Of a DNA stretch of 64,000 nucleotides, positions 16,769-26,633 are shown piece after piece. The notes beneath the pieces are model-generated. The model searched no databases and was not told where the DNA came from. It saw only the letters and a list, made by a program, of their open reading frames with translations. This stretch comes from Stenotrophomonas maltophilia (lineage in GTDB: Bacteria; Pseudomonadota; Gammaproteobacteria; Xanthomonadales; Xanthomonadaceae): assembly GCF_003205835.1 (NCBI RefSeq), contig NZ_CP029773.1:4124501-4188500 (forward strand), read 5' to 3'. The position numbers were made by a program, and so were the translations under genes. Position 1 is the first letter of the stretch. Each line of letters opens with the position of its first letter.

Positions 16769-17872
16769 CTATCCCACGTGCACGGGCCGGTGCCCACGCA
16801 CCGCCATCACCAGTCCGATGCCGGCCAGCAGCGAGACCGCCGATGTCCCGCCGTAGCTGATCAGCGGCATCGGAATCCCCACCACCGGCAGCAGGCCAGA
16901 GATCATTCCGCCATTCACCAGCACATAGACGAAGAACGCCAGCCCCAGGCTGCCGGCCAGCAACCGCGCATGCGTGTCGCGCGCGTGCACTGCGATCCAC
17001 AGGCAACGCCCGACCACGAACAGGTACAGCGCGAACAGCGTCGCCACGCCGATCCAGCCGAACTCCTCGGCCAGCACCGAAAACGCGAAGTCGGTGGTGT
17101 ACTCGGGCAGGAAATCCAGCGTGGCCTGCGTGCCCTGCCCCCAGCCACGCCCCTCCCAACCACCGGAACCGATCGCGATGCGCGACTGCAGGATGTTCCA
17201 GCCGGTGCCAAGCGGGTCTGCTGCCGGGTCGAGGAAGGTCAGTACGCGATCCTTCTGGTACTGCCGCAACAGGCCGAACCAGGCCAGTGGCGCGGCCACC
17301 GCCAGCCCTGCCGCGCCGGTGGCCACCCAGCCCCAGTGCAGGCCCGCCAGCAACAACGCGAACACGCCGCTGGCGGTGACCAGCGTGGCGGTGCCGAGGT
17401 TGGGCTGCATCAGGATCAGCACGGCGGGAACGCCGATCAGCACTGCGGCCGTCAGTACCGTGCGTGGCGACGGTGGCAGCGGTTGCCGATGCAGGTACCA
17501 GGCCATCATCAGCGGCAGGCTGAGCTTGAGCAGCTCGGAGGGCTGCAGGTAGAACACCCCCAGGTTGAGCCAGCGCTGCCCGTACTTGCCGGTGCCGATC
17601 ACGTACACCGCCATCAGCGGCAGCATCGACAGCGCGTACAGCGCCGGTGTCCATGCGCGCAGGCGCAGCAGCGACACCCTCGACAGCAGCCACATCGCCA
17701 GCAGCCCACCGGCAAAGCGCGCTGCCTGGCCACCCACCGGCCCGGACACGCTGTGCAGCACCGCCAGGCCCGCGCCCATCAGGATCAACAAGGCAGCCAG
17801 CAACGGCAGATCGATCGTGCGCACCGCCTCACGGCAGCCGCCAAACATTCGTTTCCAGTCCACGCGCAGCAC
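16769..17872 (-). CDS. rodA2: Second RodA-type SEDS peptidoglycan polymerase
   Basis: 367 residues from a GTG at 17872; an ATG at 17848 (residue 9) is an equally possible start. It is clearly a paralogue of the RodA at 17987-19099, with about ten membrane helices and the same signatures: GTGKYGQRWLNLG, YLQPSELLKLSLP, IGSGGWEGRGWGQGTQ, YTTDFAFSVLAEEFGW (with the putative catalytic Asp of SEDS enzymes) and PLISYGGTSAVSLLAG. No key residue is lost, so it is probably active. It lies 114 bp after rodA, separated by a GGGGTCAGA palindrome, and ends 4 bp from the inverted-repeat region. SEDS proteins polymerise glycan from lipid II together with a class B PBP; no second PBP is adjacent. The symbol is descriptive. 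Confidence 0.88.
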   Translation of the reverse strand: MLRVDWKRMFGGCREAVRTIDLPLLAALLILMGAGLAVLHSVSGPVGGQAARFAGGLLAMWLLSRVSLLRLRAWTPALYALSMLPLMAVYVIGTGKYGQRWLNLGVFYLQPSELLKLSLPLMMAWYLHRQPLPPSPRTVLTAAVLIGVPAVLILMQPNLGTATLVTASGVFALLLAGLHWGWVATGAAGLAVAAPLAWFGLLRQYQKDRVLTFLDPAADPLGTGWNILQSRIAIGSGGWEGRGWGQGTQATLDFLPEYTTDFAFSVLAEEFGWIGVATLFALYLFVVGRCLWIAVHARDTHARLLAGSLGLAFFVYVLVNGGMISGLLPVVGIPMPLISYGGTSAVSLLAGIGLVMAVRGHRPVHVG

Positions 17873-17933
17873 GGTAACAACGGGCGCTTGCGTGAAGCTG
17901 TCAGGGTGCTCCTGCTCTCCGTCGCCGAGCTCT

Positions 17934-17976
17934 GGGGTCAGATCCCTTTTTCCTGTGGAAAAAGGGATCTGACCCC
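17934..17976. repeat. GGGGTCAGATCCC palindrome, 20-bp arms
   Basis: Perfect 20-bp arms (17934-17953 and 17957-17976) surround TGT. It lies between rodA and its paralogue. The arm ends in CCCTTTTTCC, so the hairpin could also stop transcription between the two genes. Confidence 0.85.
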
Positions 17977-17986
17977 GACGCCGGAC

Positions 17987-19099
17987 TCAACCGTAACCGC
18001 CATGCACCGGGTTGTGGCTGCGCACCGCCATCACCAACCCGAAGCCGGCCAGCAGCGAGACCGCCGAAGTGCCGCCATAGCTGATCAGCGGCATCGGTAC
18101 GCCCACCACCGGCAGCAGGCCGGAAATCATCCCGCCGTTCACCAGCACATAGACGAAGAACGCCAGGCCGGTGGCGCCGGCCAGCAGCCGCGAATAGGAA
18201 TCACGCGACTGGCTGGCGATCCACAGGCAGCGCCCGATCACCACCAGGTACAGCGCCAGCACGGTCGCTACGCCGATCCAACCGAATTCCTCGCTCAGCA
18301 CCGAGAACGCGAAGTCGGTGGTCTGTTCGGGAATGAAGTTCAGGTGCGACTGCGAGCCCTCGCCCCAGCCCTTGCCATCGAAGCCGCCGGAACCGATCGC
18401 GATCTTCGACTGGATGATGTTCCAGCCGGCCCCCAGCGCATCCATCTCGGGGTCCAGGAACATCATGATGCGGTCCTTCTGGTACGGCCGCAGCAGCCAG
18501 AACCAGGCCACCGGCGCGACCGCGGCCACGCCGCCCACGCCCAGACCGACCCACCACCACGGCAGGCCCGCCAGCAACAGCACGAACACACCACTGGCGG
18601 CGATCAGCACACCGGTACCGAAGTCCGGCTGCAGCATCACCAGGCCGGTTGGCACACCGATGATGACCAGCGCCACGAGCACGGTGTTGAAGCGCGGCGG
18701 CAACGGCATCTTGTGCAGGTACCAGGCCACCATCATCGGCAGACTGACCTTCAGCAGCTCGGCCGGCTGCAGGTAGAAGAATTTCAGGTCCAGCCACTGC
18801 CGGCCGTACTTGCCGGTGCCGAGCACGAACACCGCCAGCAACGGAATCATCGAGATCGCGTAGATCATCGGCGTGGCCGAGCGGATGCGCAGGATCGGTA
18901 CCCGTGAGATGCCCCACAGCGCCGCCATGCCCACTGCGAAGCGCGCGCCCTGGGCCATCACCAGACCATCGCCACCGGCGCTCTTCAAGGTGGCCAGGCC
19001 GATCACCATCAGCGCGCCGAGGGCCAGGCACAACACCCAGTCCAGCGTGCTGAAGAAGCGGCGCAGCATGTCGCCGGCCCAGCGCAGGAACACTCTCAT
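17987..19099 (-). CDS. rodA: RodA (MrdB), SEDS glycosyltransferase of the elongasome
   Basis: 370 residues from the ATG at 19099, which overlaps the mrdA stop by 4 bp (ATGA). It has about ten membrane helices. It polymerises lipid II into glycan during side-wall growth, paired with PBP2. GTGKYGRQWLDLKFFYLQPAE, IGSGGFDGKGWGEGSQ, EQTTDFAFSVLSEEFGW (Asp of the active centre) and PLISYGGTSAVSLLAG are all present. It is the last gene of the mreBCD-mrdA-rodA operon, unless transcription continues into the paralogue downstream. Confidence 0.96.
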   Translation of the reverse strand: MRVFLRWAGDMLRRFFSTLDWVLCLALGALMVIGLATLKSAGGDGLVMAQGARFAVGMAALWGISRVPILRIRSATPMIYAISMIPLLAVFVLGTGKYGRQWLDLKFFYLQPAELLKVSLPMMVAWYLHKMPLPPRFNTVLVALVIIGVPTGLVMLQPDFGTGVLIAASGVFVLLLAGLPWWWVGLGVGGVAAVAPVAWFWLLRPYQKDRIMMFLDPEMDALGAGWNIIQSKIAIGSGGFDGKGWGEGSQSHLNFIPEQTTDFAFSVLSEEFGWIGVATVLALYLVVIGRCLWIASQSRDSYSRLLAGATGLAFFVYVLVNGGMISGLLPVVGVPMPLISYGGTSAVSLLAGFGLVMAVRSHNPVHGGYG

Positions 19100-21171
19100 C
19101 GTGCGGGCTCCGCGACGGTCGGGCGCGGCGTGGCCGGCAGCGCGGCGGCGGCCGGCGTCCCCGGCTGCGGTGCGGGTTGCGGTTCCGGCGCAGGCATGCC
19201 GACCAGCACCGGATGTTCTCCCAGCTGCGCCGCGGCGAGATCGCCCGCCTGGCGCGCGCCGGCGTCTTCGTTGTCGAACGCGGTAGCGCCGATGGCGGTG
19301 GTGCCGCGCTCGCTGTCCAGCGGCTGCATGCCTTCGGGCATCTTGCCCAGCAGGTAGGCGTCGAACACCTTGCGCGCGATCGGCGCGGCCGCCGAACCGC
19401 CGTAACCGCCGCCTTCCACGGCCACCGCAATCGCGATCACCGGGTTCTCGACCGGTGCGAAGCCGACGAACAGCGCGCGGTGGCGCAGGTGCATCGGCAG
19501 GCTCTTTGGATTCACCGCCGCCGTGCCCTTGCGACTGATGACCTGCGCGGTACCGGTCTTGCCGGCCATCACGTACGGTGCACCCACCGCCACGCGCCAA
19601 CCGCTGCCGCCAGGCCGCATGGTCGCCATCATGCCCTCGCGCACAGCCTGCACGTTGTTGGGGTTGGGGCTGACCGGCTTGCTCTCGCCTGCCGGCATCG
19701 CCGACCAGTCGCTGTCGAATCCGTCGCGCTGCTGGATCACCAGGTGCGGGGTGCGCAGCTGGCCGTCGGCCAGACCGCTGACGCCGCGCGCCAGCTGCAG
19801 CGGGGTGACCTTCCAGTCGCCCTGGCCGATGCTGATGTTGACCGTATCACCGGGATACCAGGCTTCCTTGCGGCTCTTCCGCTTGTAGGCCGGCGACGGC
19901 AGGATGCCGCCGATCTCACCGGTCAGGTCGATGCCGGTCGGCTGGCCGAAGCCGTAGTACTCCATGTAGTGGTCGAAGCGCTCGATGCCCAGGTCCAGCG
20001 CCAGCTTGTAGTAGTAGGTGTTGACCGATTCGGCGATGGACTTGCGCAGGTCGGTCCAGCCGTGGCCGCCACGATGGGCGTCACCCCAGCCGCGCGAGGT
20101 CCCCGGCAGGTAGAACATGCCGGTGGACAGCACCTTGTCCTCCGGGCGGCGCACGCCGGAATCCAGGCCGGCCAGGCCGATCAGCGGCTTCAGCGTGGAA
20201 CCGGGCGCGACACCACCAAGCACCAGGCGGTTGAACTGCGGCCGCGACGGATTTTCGTTCAGCGCCTTGAAGTCGGCATGCGAAATGCCGTTGACGAACA
20301 GGTTGGGGTCGTAGGACGGCAGGCTGACCATCGCCAACACCTCGCCGCTACGCGGGTCCATCGCCACTGCCGAGCCTTCCTGGTCGCCAAAGGCCGCCAC
20401 CATGGCGCGCTGCAGGTCGGCGTCGATCGACAGCCGCAGGTCGGCACCGGACTGCGCGGCGACGCGACCGATAGTGCGGATCGCACGCCCCTGCACGTTG
20501 GTCTCGACCTGCTCGTAGCCGACCTTGCCGCGCAGCTGCTGCTCGTAATAGCGCTCCAGGCCGGATTTGCCGATGTGGGTCAGCGCGGCATTGCCCTCGC
20601 CGAGGATTTCCAGATCCTTGTCATCGACACGGCCGACGTAGCCGATGATGTGCGCGAACAGATCGCCGTACGGGTAGCGGCGGGTCAGGTAGGGCTCCAG
20701 CTCGACGCCAGGGAAACGCCAGCGGTCGACGGCGAAGCGCGCCATCTCCTCGTCGCTCATGCGCAGCTTCAGCGTGACCGGCAGGAACTTGCGACGCGCC
20801 TTTCGCGACTTGTTGAACGCTTCCAGCTCTTCCGGGCTGATGCTGATGATCTTCGCCAGCCCCTCGAGGGTGGCATCCATGTCCTTGACCTTGTCCGGGG
20901 TCACGTCCAGGCGGAAGGCCGGCACATTCTCGGCCAGCAGGCGGCCATTGCGGTCGTAGATCATGCCGCGCCCGGGCACCACCGGCCGCGGCTTGATGCG
21001 GTTGGCTTCCGAGCGCGTGGCGTAGACGTCGTGGTCCAGCACCTGCAGCTTGAAGTACCAGCCGCCCAGGCCCAGCAGGCAGACCAGCACGCCCAGGAAG
21101 CCCAGCGCCGCACGACGGCGGAACTGTTCGGCTTCGGCATGCGGATTCTTGACCTGGCGGCGCGGGATCAT
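19096..21171 (-). CDS. mrdA: Penicillin-binding protein 2, elongasome transpeptidase
   Basis: 691 residues. A single N-terminal membrane anchor (about 22-42, AALGFLGVLVCLLGLGGWYF) is followed by the pedestal region and the transpeptidase domain. Active-site motifs are SxxK in GSTLKPLIGL, SxN in AESVNTYYYK and KTG in MAGKTGTAQVI. It cross-links side-wall peptidoglycan with RodA and is the target of mecillinam-type beta-lactams. It follows mreD by 3 bp. The C-terminus carries about 70 extra Pro/Ala-rich residues after the catalytic domain. Confidence 0.96.
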   Translation of the reverse strand: MIPRRQVKNPHAEAEQFRRRAALGFLGVLVCLLGLGGWYFKLQVLDHDVYATRSEANRIKPRPVVPGRGMIYDRNGRLLAENVPAFRLDVTPDKVKDMDATLEGLAKIISISPEELEAFNKSRKARRKFLPVTLKLRMSDEEMARFAVDRWRFPGVELEPYLTRRYPYGDLFAHIIGYVGRVDDKDLEILGEGNAALTHIGKSGLERYYEQQLRGKVGYEQVETNVQGRAIRTIGRVAAQSGADLRLSIDADLQRAMVAAFGDQEGSAVAMDPRSGEVLAMVSLPSYDPNLFVNGISHADFKALNENPSRPQFNRLVLGGVAPGSTLKPLIGLAGLDSGVRRPEDKVLSTGMFYLPGTSRGWGDAHRGGHGWTDLRKSIAESVNTYYYKLALDLGIERFDHYMEYYGFGQPTGIDLTGEIGGILPSPAYKRKSRKEAWYPGDTVNISIGQGDWKVTPLQLARGVSGLADGQLRTPHLVIQQRDGFDSDWSAMPAGESKPVSPNPNNVQAVREGMMATMRPGGSGWRVAVGAPYVMAGKTGTAQVISRKGTAAVNPKSLPMHLRHRALFVGFAPVENPVIAIAVAVEGGGYGGSAAAPIARKVFDAYLLGKMPEGMQPLDSERGTTAIGATAFDNEDAGARQAGDLAAAQLGEHPVLVGMPAPEPQPAPQPGTPAAAALPATPRPTVAEPAR

Positions 21172-21174
21172 GGC

Positions 21175-21660
21175 TCAGCGCCCGCGCTTGCCGAAACGCA
21201 CCGCGTCCAGCAGCACGAATACCAGCGGCCACAGGCCCATGCCCAGCAGCGGTGCCCACCAGTACGACCACGGCAGGGTCGGCTCATCCACCACGATGTG
21301 GACCAGCGCGCTGACGATGCGGTCGTTGAACAACAGGCCACCGATGGCCAGCATCTGCTGCGACATCGGGAAGAAACGGATACGGGCACGGAAGCGCTGC
21401 AGGATGAAGGCCAGCATCACCAGCCGCAGCGACTGTTCACCGAGTACCCCGCCGTACAGCAGATCGGCGATGACGCCGCTGGCGAAGGCAATGCCCAGGC
21501 CAACACGCTCCGGCGCTTCGATCACCCAGTACGCGAGCACCAGCGCCAGCCAGTACGGACGCAGCGGCTGCAACAGCGCCGGCAACGGCAGCAGGCCCAG
21601 CAGCAATGCCACCACCAGGCTGGCCGGCAGCACCCACGGATTGTCGCGCAAGCGGCTCAT
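21175..21660 (-). CDS. mreD: Rod-shape protein MreD
   Basis: 161 residues, mostly hydrophobic with five or six predicted membrane helices (LPASLVVALLLGLLPLPALL near the start). It is identified by its place between mreC and mrdA and by family features such as FASGVIADLLYGGVLGEQSL. It links the MreB filament to the periplasmic synthesis machinery. The start codon overlaps the mreC stop by 4 bp. Confidence 0.93.
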   Translation of the reverse strand: MSRLRDNPWVLPASLVVALLLGLLPLPALLQPLRPYWLALVLAYWVIEAPERVGLGIAFASGVIADLLYGGVLGEQSLRLVMLAFILQRFRARIRFFPMSQQMLAIGGLLFNDRIVSALVHIVVDEPTLPWSYWWAPLLGMGLWPLVFVLLDAVRFGKRGR

Positions 21661-22661
21661 CGCTGGGCCTCCGGCGTGGTCGGCACTACCGTAGCGCCGG
21701 CTGGGGTGGAGCCCCCTTGTTGTTCAAGGGGGCGCGCCAACGGCGCGGGGTTAAGGGAGGATGCGCGGGCCGGTTGCACCGAAGGTGCAGTCGGCTGCAA
21801 TTCGCTGGCCGCAGGCAAGCGAATTGCCGCACCCGGGCGCAGCAGCAACACGTCGCGGCCGCGGTCGAGCTGGGCCGCCGGCTTCAGCTCGCCAACCAGG
21901 AAGGCATGGGTATCGTCCGGACGCAGGCCGGTGATGGTGCCTACCGGGAAGCCGGCCGGGAAGCGGCCGCCGAGGCCGGAGGTGACGATCTCATCGCCCA
22001 CTTCCACGCCAGCGCTGAGCGGAATGTCGCGCAGTTCCAGTTTGTCACCGCGGCCGTACACGATCAGGCGCACGCCGTTGCGGGCCACGGTCACCGGCAC
22101 CGCGTGGTCGGGGTCGGTCAGCAGCAGCACGGTGGAGGTGCCGCCGGTGACGCTGATCACCTGACCCATCAGGCCGCCGGCATCGATCACCGCCTGGCCG
22201 ACATGCACACCTTCACGACTGCCAGCGTCGAGCACCAGACGCTGCTTCACCGGGTCCAGGTCAATGTCCAGGATCGGTGCCAGCTGCACGTCCAGGCCGC
22301 TGCGCTCGGCCACGTTCAGCAGCTCGCGCAGCTGGGCATTGTCCAGCGCGGCGGTCTGCAGGCGGGTCAGGCGCGCGTTGGCCAGCAGCAGCTGGTTGCG
22401 CAGTTCGCGGTTCTCGGTGACCAGCTGGGTGTGGCTGGCAGCGGAATCCTTGACCTGGTTGCCGAGCTTGCCGGGCAGGCCAGCCAGTGCCCATACCGGC
22501 TGCACCAGGCTGTTGGCCTGCCCGCGCAGCTGCGCAAGCCAGCCGGCCTGGTCGTCGAGGACGATCAGGGTGATGGCCAGTGCGAGATAAGCCAGCAGAC
22601 GCAGCGGGCTGGCGGCATCACCGGATCGGGAAGCAACGGGAGGTCCGGCGTAGGGCGGCAC
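21657..22661 (-). CDS. mreC: Rod-shape protein MreC
   Basis: 334 residues from a GTG at 22661. A membrane helix (about 18-38) is followed by a coiled coil (ENRELRNQLLLANARLTRLQ) and the two-barrel MreC domain (VGQAVIDAGGLMGQVISV, VTSGLGGRFPAGFPVG). It activates PBP2 and scaffolds the elongasome in the periplasm. The last 40-50 residues are odd: they are Pro/Ala/Gln-rich and are encoded by two hairpin repeats at 21711-21747, which seem to have inserted in frame. Confidence 0.94.
   Translation of the reverse strand: MPPYAGPPVASRSGDAASPLRLLAYLALAITLIVLDDQAGWLAQLRGQANSLVQPVWALAGLPGKLGNQVKDSAASHTQLVTENRELRNQLLLANARLTRLQTAALDNAQLRELLNVAERSGLDVQLAPILDIDLDPVKQRLVLDAGSREGVHVGQAVIDAGGLMGQVISVTGGTSTVLLLTDPDHAVPVTVARNGVRLIVYGRGDKLELRDIPLSAGVEVGDEIVTSGLGGRFPAGFPVGTITGLRPDDTHAFLVGELKPAAQLDRGRDVLLLRPGAAIRLPAASELQPTAPSVQPARASSLNPAPLARPLEQQGGSTPAGATVVPTTPEAQR
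21711..21747. repeat. Hairpin repeats inside the mreC 3' end
   Basis: GCCCCCTTG TTGTT CAAGGGGGC (21711-21733) and CGCGCC AAC GGCGCG (21733-21747) are tandem perfect hairpins in frame within mreC. They encode part of the low-complexity tail. Confidence 0.7.
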
Positions 22662-22782
22662 GGCGACGATTCAACTGGCAGAAGGCGGAAGGGAAACACG
22701 CGGACGCCCCGCCGGTGCCGGCCTACCCTCATGGTGGGCCGCACCCCGGAGGGGCGCTGCGGGCGCAGGCAGCCGGGACGGC

Positions 22783-23940
<1,158 letters not shown>

Positions 23941-24112
23941 CTAGCTGAACCCGCGTCTTCACAGGCTTTCGGCCTGATCGGGTCTCACCCGGTTCTGGCC
24001 CTGAGCGGCACCAGCGGGTAACCTTTGCGCCGTCGGGCGCCCAAGGGCGCCGTTTGCTTGCCCGCTGAACCGGGCCGGCCCACCCCAAAATTCACCGCAT
24101 AGGCTTACATCG

Positions 24113-25051
24113 ATGTCCGCTCTGATCTGTGGTTCTCTTGCCTTCGACACCATCATGGTGTTCCCGGACCAGTTCAAGAATCACATCCTGCCGGACAAGG
24201 TGCACATCCTGAACGTGTCCTTCCTGGTGCCGCGCATGCGCCGCGAGTTCGGCGGCTGCGCCGGCAACATCGCCTACAACCTGCACCTGCTGGGCGGCCA
24301 GCCGATCCCGATGGGCACCGTGGGTTCGGACTTCGGCCCGTACCGCGAGTACTTCGAAGGCTTGGGCATCGACCTGACGCGCGTGCGCGTGATCGATGAG
24401 CTGTTCACCCCGCAGGCGTTCATCACCACCGACCACGACAACAACCAGATCACCGCCTTCCACCCGGGCGCGATGATGCGTTCCTACGAGAACCACGTGC
24501 GTGGCGTGCCGGGCGTGACCCTGGGCCTGGTCGGCCCGGACGGCCGCGAAGGCATGATCCAGAACGCGCAGGAATTCCACGAAGACGGTATTCCGTTCAT
24601 CTTCGACCCGGGCCAGGCCATGCCGCTGTTCAACGGCCCGGAGCTGCGCGAGTTCATCGAGCAGGCCGACTACGTGGTGGTCAACGACTACGAGTCGAAC
24701 CTGCTGCAGGAACGCACCGGTTGGGACGAGAAGGAGATCGTCAGCCGGGTCAAGGCCTACATCACCACCCGCGGCCCGAAGGGCGCGGTCATCCACACCC
24801 CGGAAAAGAGCTACGACATCCCGCCGGCGCACGAGCGCCGCGTGGTCGACCCGACCGGCTGTGGCGACGCCTTCCGTGCGGGCCTGATCTACGGCATCCA
24901 GAAGGGCTACGACTGGCTGACCATCGGCCGCATGGGCAACCTGATGGGCGCACTGAAGGTCGAGCACCCGGGCACGCAGAACCAGCGCTTCACCTTTGAC
25001 GAGTTCAACGAGCAGTTCAAGCAGCAGTTCGGTTACGCGCTGGGCGCGTAA
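24113..25051 (+). CDS. PfkB-family sugar/nucleoside kinase, probable adenosine kinase
   Basis: 312 residues. The ribokinase fold shows FGGCAGNIAYNLHLLGG near the N-terminus and the PfkB signature VVDPTGCGDAFRAGLIYGI, with the catalytic Asp in GCGD. The very strong bias to common codons suggests high expression. Xanthomonas homologues of this sequence type are known as adenosine kinase, which makes AMP from adenosine; I assign it on that basis and cannot exclude another nucleoside or sugar. It is divergent from mreB and has no operon partner. Confidence 0.8.
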   Translation: MSALICGSLAFDTIMVFPDQFKNHILPDKVHILNVSFLVPRMRREFGGCAGNIAYNLHLLGGQPIPMGTVGSDFGPYREYFEGLGIDLTRVRVIDELFTPQAFITTDHDNNQITAFHPGAMMRSYENHVRGVPGVTLGLVGPDGREGMIQNAQEFHEDGIPFIFDPGQAMPLFNGPELREFIEQADYVVVNDYESNLLQERTGWDEKEIVSRVKAYITTRGPKGAVIHTPEKSYDIPPAHERRVVDPTGCGDAFRAGLIYGIQKGYDWLTIGRMGNLMGALKVEHPGTQNQRFTFDEFNEQFKQQFGYALGA

Positions 25052-25075
25052 ACGAACTGCCCGCGCACCCGCTCG

Positions 25076-25157
25076 GTGGGTGTCGACCTTGGTCGACACG
25101 CTGTGCCCTGGTAGGTGTCGACCTTGGTCGACACTGCCGGCCAGCGGCCGGCACTAC
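25076..25157. repeat. Three SMAG-type palindromes in a row
   Basis: Two direct copies of GTGTCGACCTTGGTCGACAC (near 25079-25099 and 25114-25134) are followed by an inverted GCCGGCCAGCGGCCGGC copy ending CTAC at 25157. The last overlaps the stop of the HAD gene by a few bases. Confidence 0.85.
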
Positions 25158-25777
25158 CCCTTCTGCTGCCAGGCCGCCAACAGTGCACGGCAATCAGCGA
25201 AATGCCAGTCGGCACTGCCCGGCCACGGGTTCTCCGGCAGGTTGACCAGCACGGTATGGGCGCCCGCGGCGCGCCCGCACTCCAGGTCATAGGCGTGGTC
25301 ACCGACCATCACCGCCTCCGACGCTGCGATGCCCCAATGCCGCAGGTGCTGCTGCAGCCCATCCGGTGAGGGCTTGGGCACCGCTTCATCGCGACCAATG
25401 ATGTCGGCATCGTCGAACAGCTCCCCGACCCCGATCGCGTCCAGGGTCAGCTTCGCCAGCGCATGGTCGTTGCGGGTCAGGATGCCCAGCCGGCAGCCAG
25501 CCGCCGCCAGCGCGCGCAGCAGCTTCACCGCGCCCGGTGCCGGCAGCGCGTCCTCGGCCAGCGTGCGCTCGTGTTCCAGCAGCCACTCACGCTTGGCCTG
25601 CGCCGATGCGTCCGGCAGCGCCGCGATGTGGTCGAGGATGTCTTCCTCCGCGGCGATCTCCAGCGCGCGGCGGATCGCGGCGAAGTCATGCACGGCCACC
25701 GTCAGTGTGCCGTCCATGTCGAACACCCAGTGCCGGATCGCGGACAACGCGTGCACTGCGCTGCCCGCCGCGATCAT
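25154..25777 (-). CDS. HAD-superfamily hydrolase, phosphoglycolate-phosphatase-like
   Basis: 207 residues from the ATG at 25777. HAD motifs I-IV are visible: WVFDMDGTLT (nucleophile Asp), GILTRND, the Lys in AVPKPSPDGLQ, and VMVGDHAYDLECGRAAG. A helical cap lies between motif I and II. The substrate is unknown; small phosphate esters are usual. Its ATG overlaps the stop of the upstream lipoprotein gene (TGATG), so the two form an operon. Confidence 0.85.
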   Translation of the reverse strand: MIAAGSAVHALSAIRHWVFDMDGTLTVAVHDFAAIRRALEIAAEEDILDHIAALPDASAQAKREWLLEHERTLAEDALPAPGAVKLLRALAAAGCRLGILTRNDHALAKLTLDAIGVGELFDDADIIGRDEAVPKPSPDGLQQHLRHWGIAASEAVMVGDHAYDLECGRAAGAHTVLVNLPENPWPGSADWHFADCRALLAAWQQKG

Positions 25778-26508
25778 CACTGCCACCACTGCGGCATGCG
25801 GCTGGCGTCGACACCACCGGTTTCGAACACGGCAGTACGCGTGCCGCCGGCCTTGACCGGGAACTCGATGCTGATCGACTTGCCCTTGCGCGCCAGCTTC
25901 CACAGCGCCTTCTGGTCGGTGATGAACAGCGCGATGGCTTCATCGGTCTTCGGGCGCCAGGCTGCCATCGACACCGGCTTGCCGTCGTCCACGGTCACCT
26001 TCACCGTGCACTGCGGGCAGCGGAAGTCGCCGGCCTGCAGCACCAGGTAGGCATGCCGCTTCCACTCCGGGTGATCGCGGAACACCAGCTGCACCGGCTT
26101 GGCGCCGCTGCCGTCCACGTCCACCCGTTCCTTGCTGTAGATCTGCGCCGAAACCTGGTTGCCCTTGTTGCCCACCGGGATCTGGTTGTACTGCCACAGC
26201 GCCTGCATGCGGCGCAGGTCGCGCGCGGCATCGCCCTTGGCCTTGACCTCGTCGAAGCCTGCGGCGATGCGCTCGGCGGCGGCGGTGTCCTTGTACTGGT
26301 CCAGCAGCGAGGCGCCATGCAGGCGCGCACGCTCCCAGTCCTGCGCGGCCACGGCCATGTCGTACTGCTTGGCCACGTCTTCGGCCTTGGCTTCCTTCTG
26401 CGCCTGCACGGCGGCTGCGGCGGCTTCCTGCGCCTTGCGTTCTTCCTCGGGGTTGCTGCAGGCAGCCAGGGCCAGGGTGCAGGCGGTGAGCAGGATCAGT
26501 CGTTTCAT
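25777..26508 (-). CDS. Lipoprotein of unknown function
   Basis: 243 residues from the ATG at 26508, giving the lipoprotein signal MKRLILLTACTLALAAC with lipobox LAAC. A charged, Ala/Glu/Lys-rich helical stretch (residues 20-95) with tetratricopeptide-like spacing follows. A beta-rich half contains one CxxC pair (FRCPQCTVKV) and a C-terminal GGVDASRMPQWW. I do not recognise the family. It is followed directly by the HAD hydrolase. The upstream region holds an inverted SMAG pair. Confidence 0.7.
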   Translation of the reverse strand: MKRLILLTACTLALAACSNPEEERKAQEAAAAAVQAQKEAKAEDVAKQYDMAVAAQDWERARLHGASLLDQYKDTAAAERIAAGFDEVKAKGDAARDLRRMQALWQYNQIPVGNKGNQVSAQIYSKERVDVDGSGAKPVQLVFRDHPEWKRHAYLVLQAGDFRCPQCTVKVTVDDGKPVSMAAWRPKTDEAIALFITDQKALWKLARKGKSISIEFPVKAGGTRTAVFETGGVDASRMPQWWQ

Positions 26509-26538
26509 GGCGGAGGTCCTTGGTGTTTTCGTATTCTT

Positions 26539-26598
26539 GTAGAGTCGAGCCATGCTCGACTGCTGTTGAAGAGCCAGTCGAGCATGGCTCGACTCTAC
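26539..26598. repeat. SMAG-type inverted pair
   Basis: GTAGAGTCGAGCCATGCTCG at the left is mirrored by CGAGCATGGCTCGACTCTAC at the right, making a 60-bp inverted dimer between two minus-strand genes. Confidence 0.88.
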
Positions 26599-26633
26599 AA
26601 AGAAAAGCGCCGGGGGATACCCGGCGCGTCTTC

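Noticed and set aside
16769..17872. Second rodA as a pseudogene
   Set aside because: The frame is intact over 367 codons and all SEDS motifs, including the catalytic Asp region, are kept.
19177..22164. A 995-codon open frame on the plus strand opposite mreC, mreD and mrdA
   Set aside because: It is antisense to three certain genes and its translation is low-complexity His/Arg/Gln-rich, as expected opposite GC-rich coding DNA.
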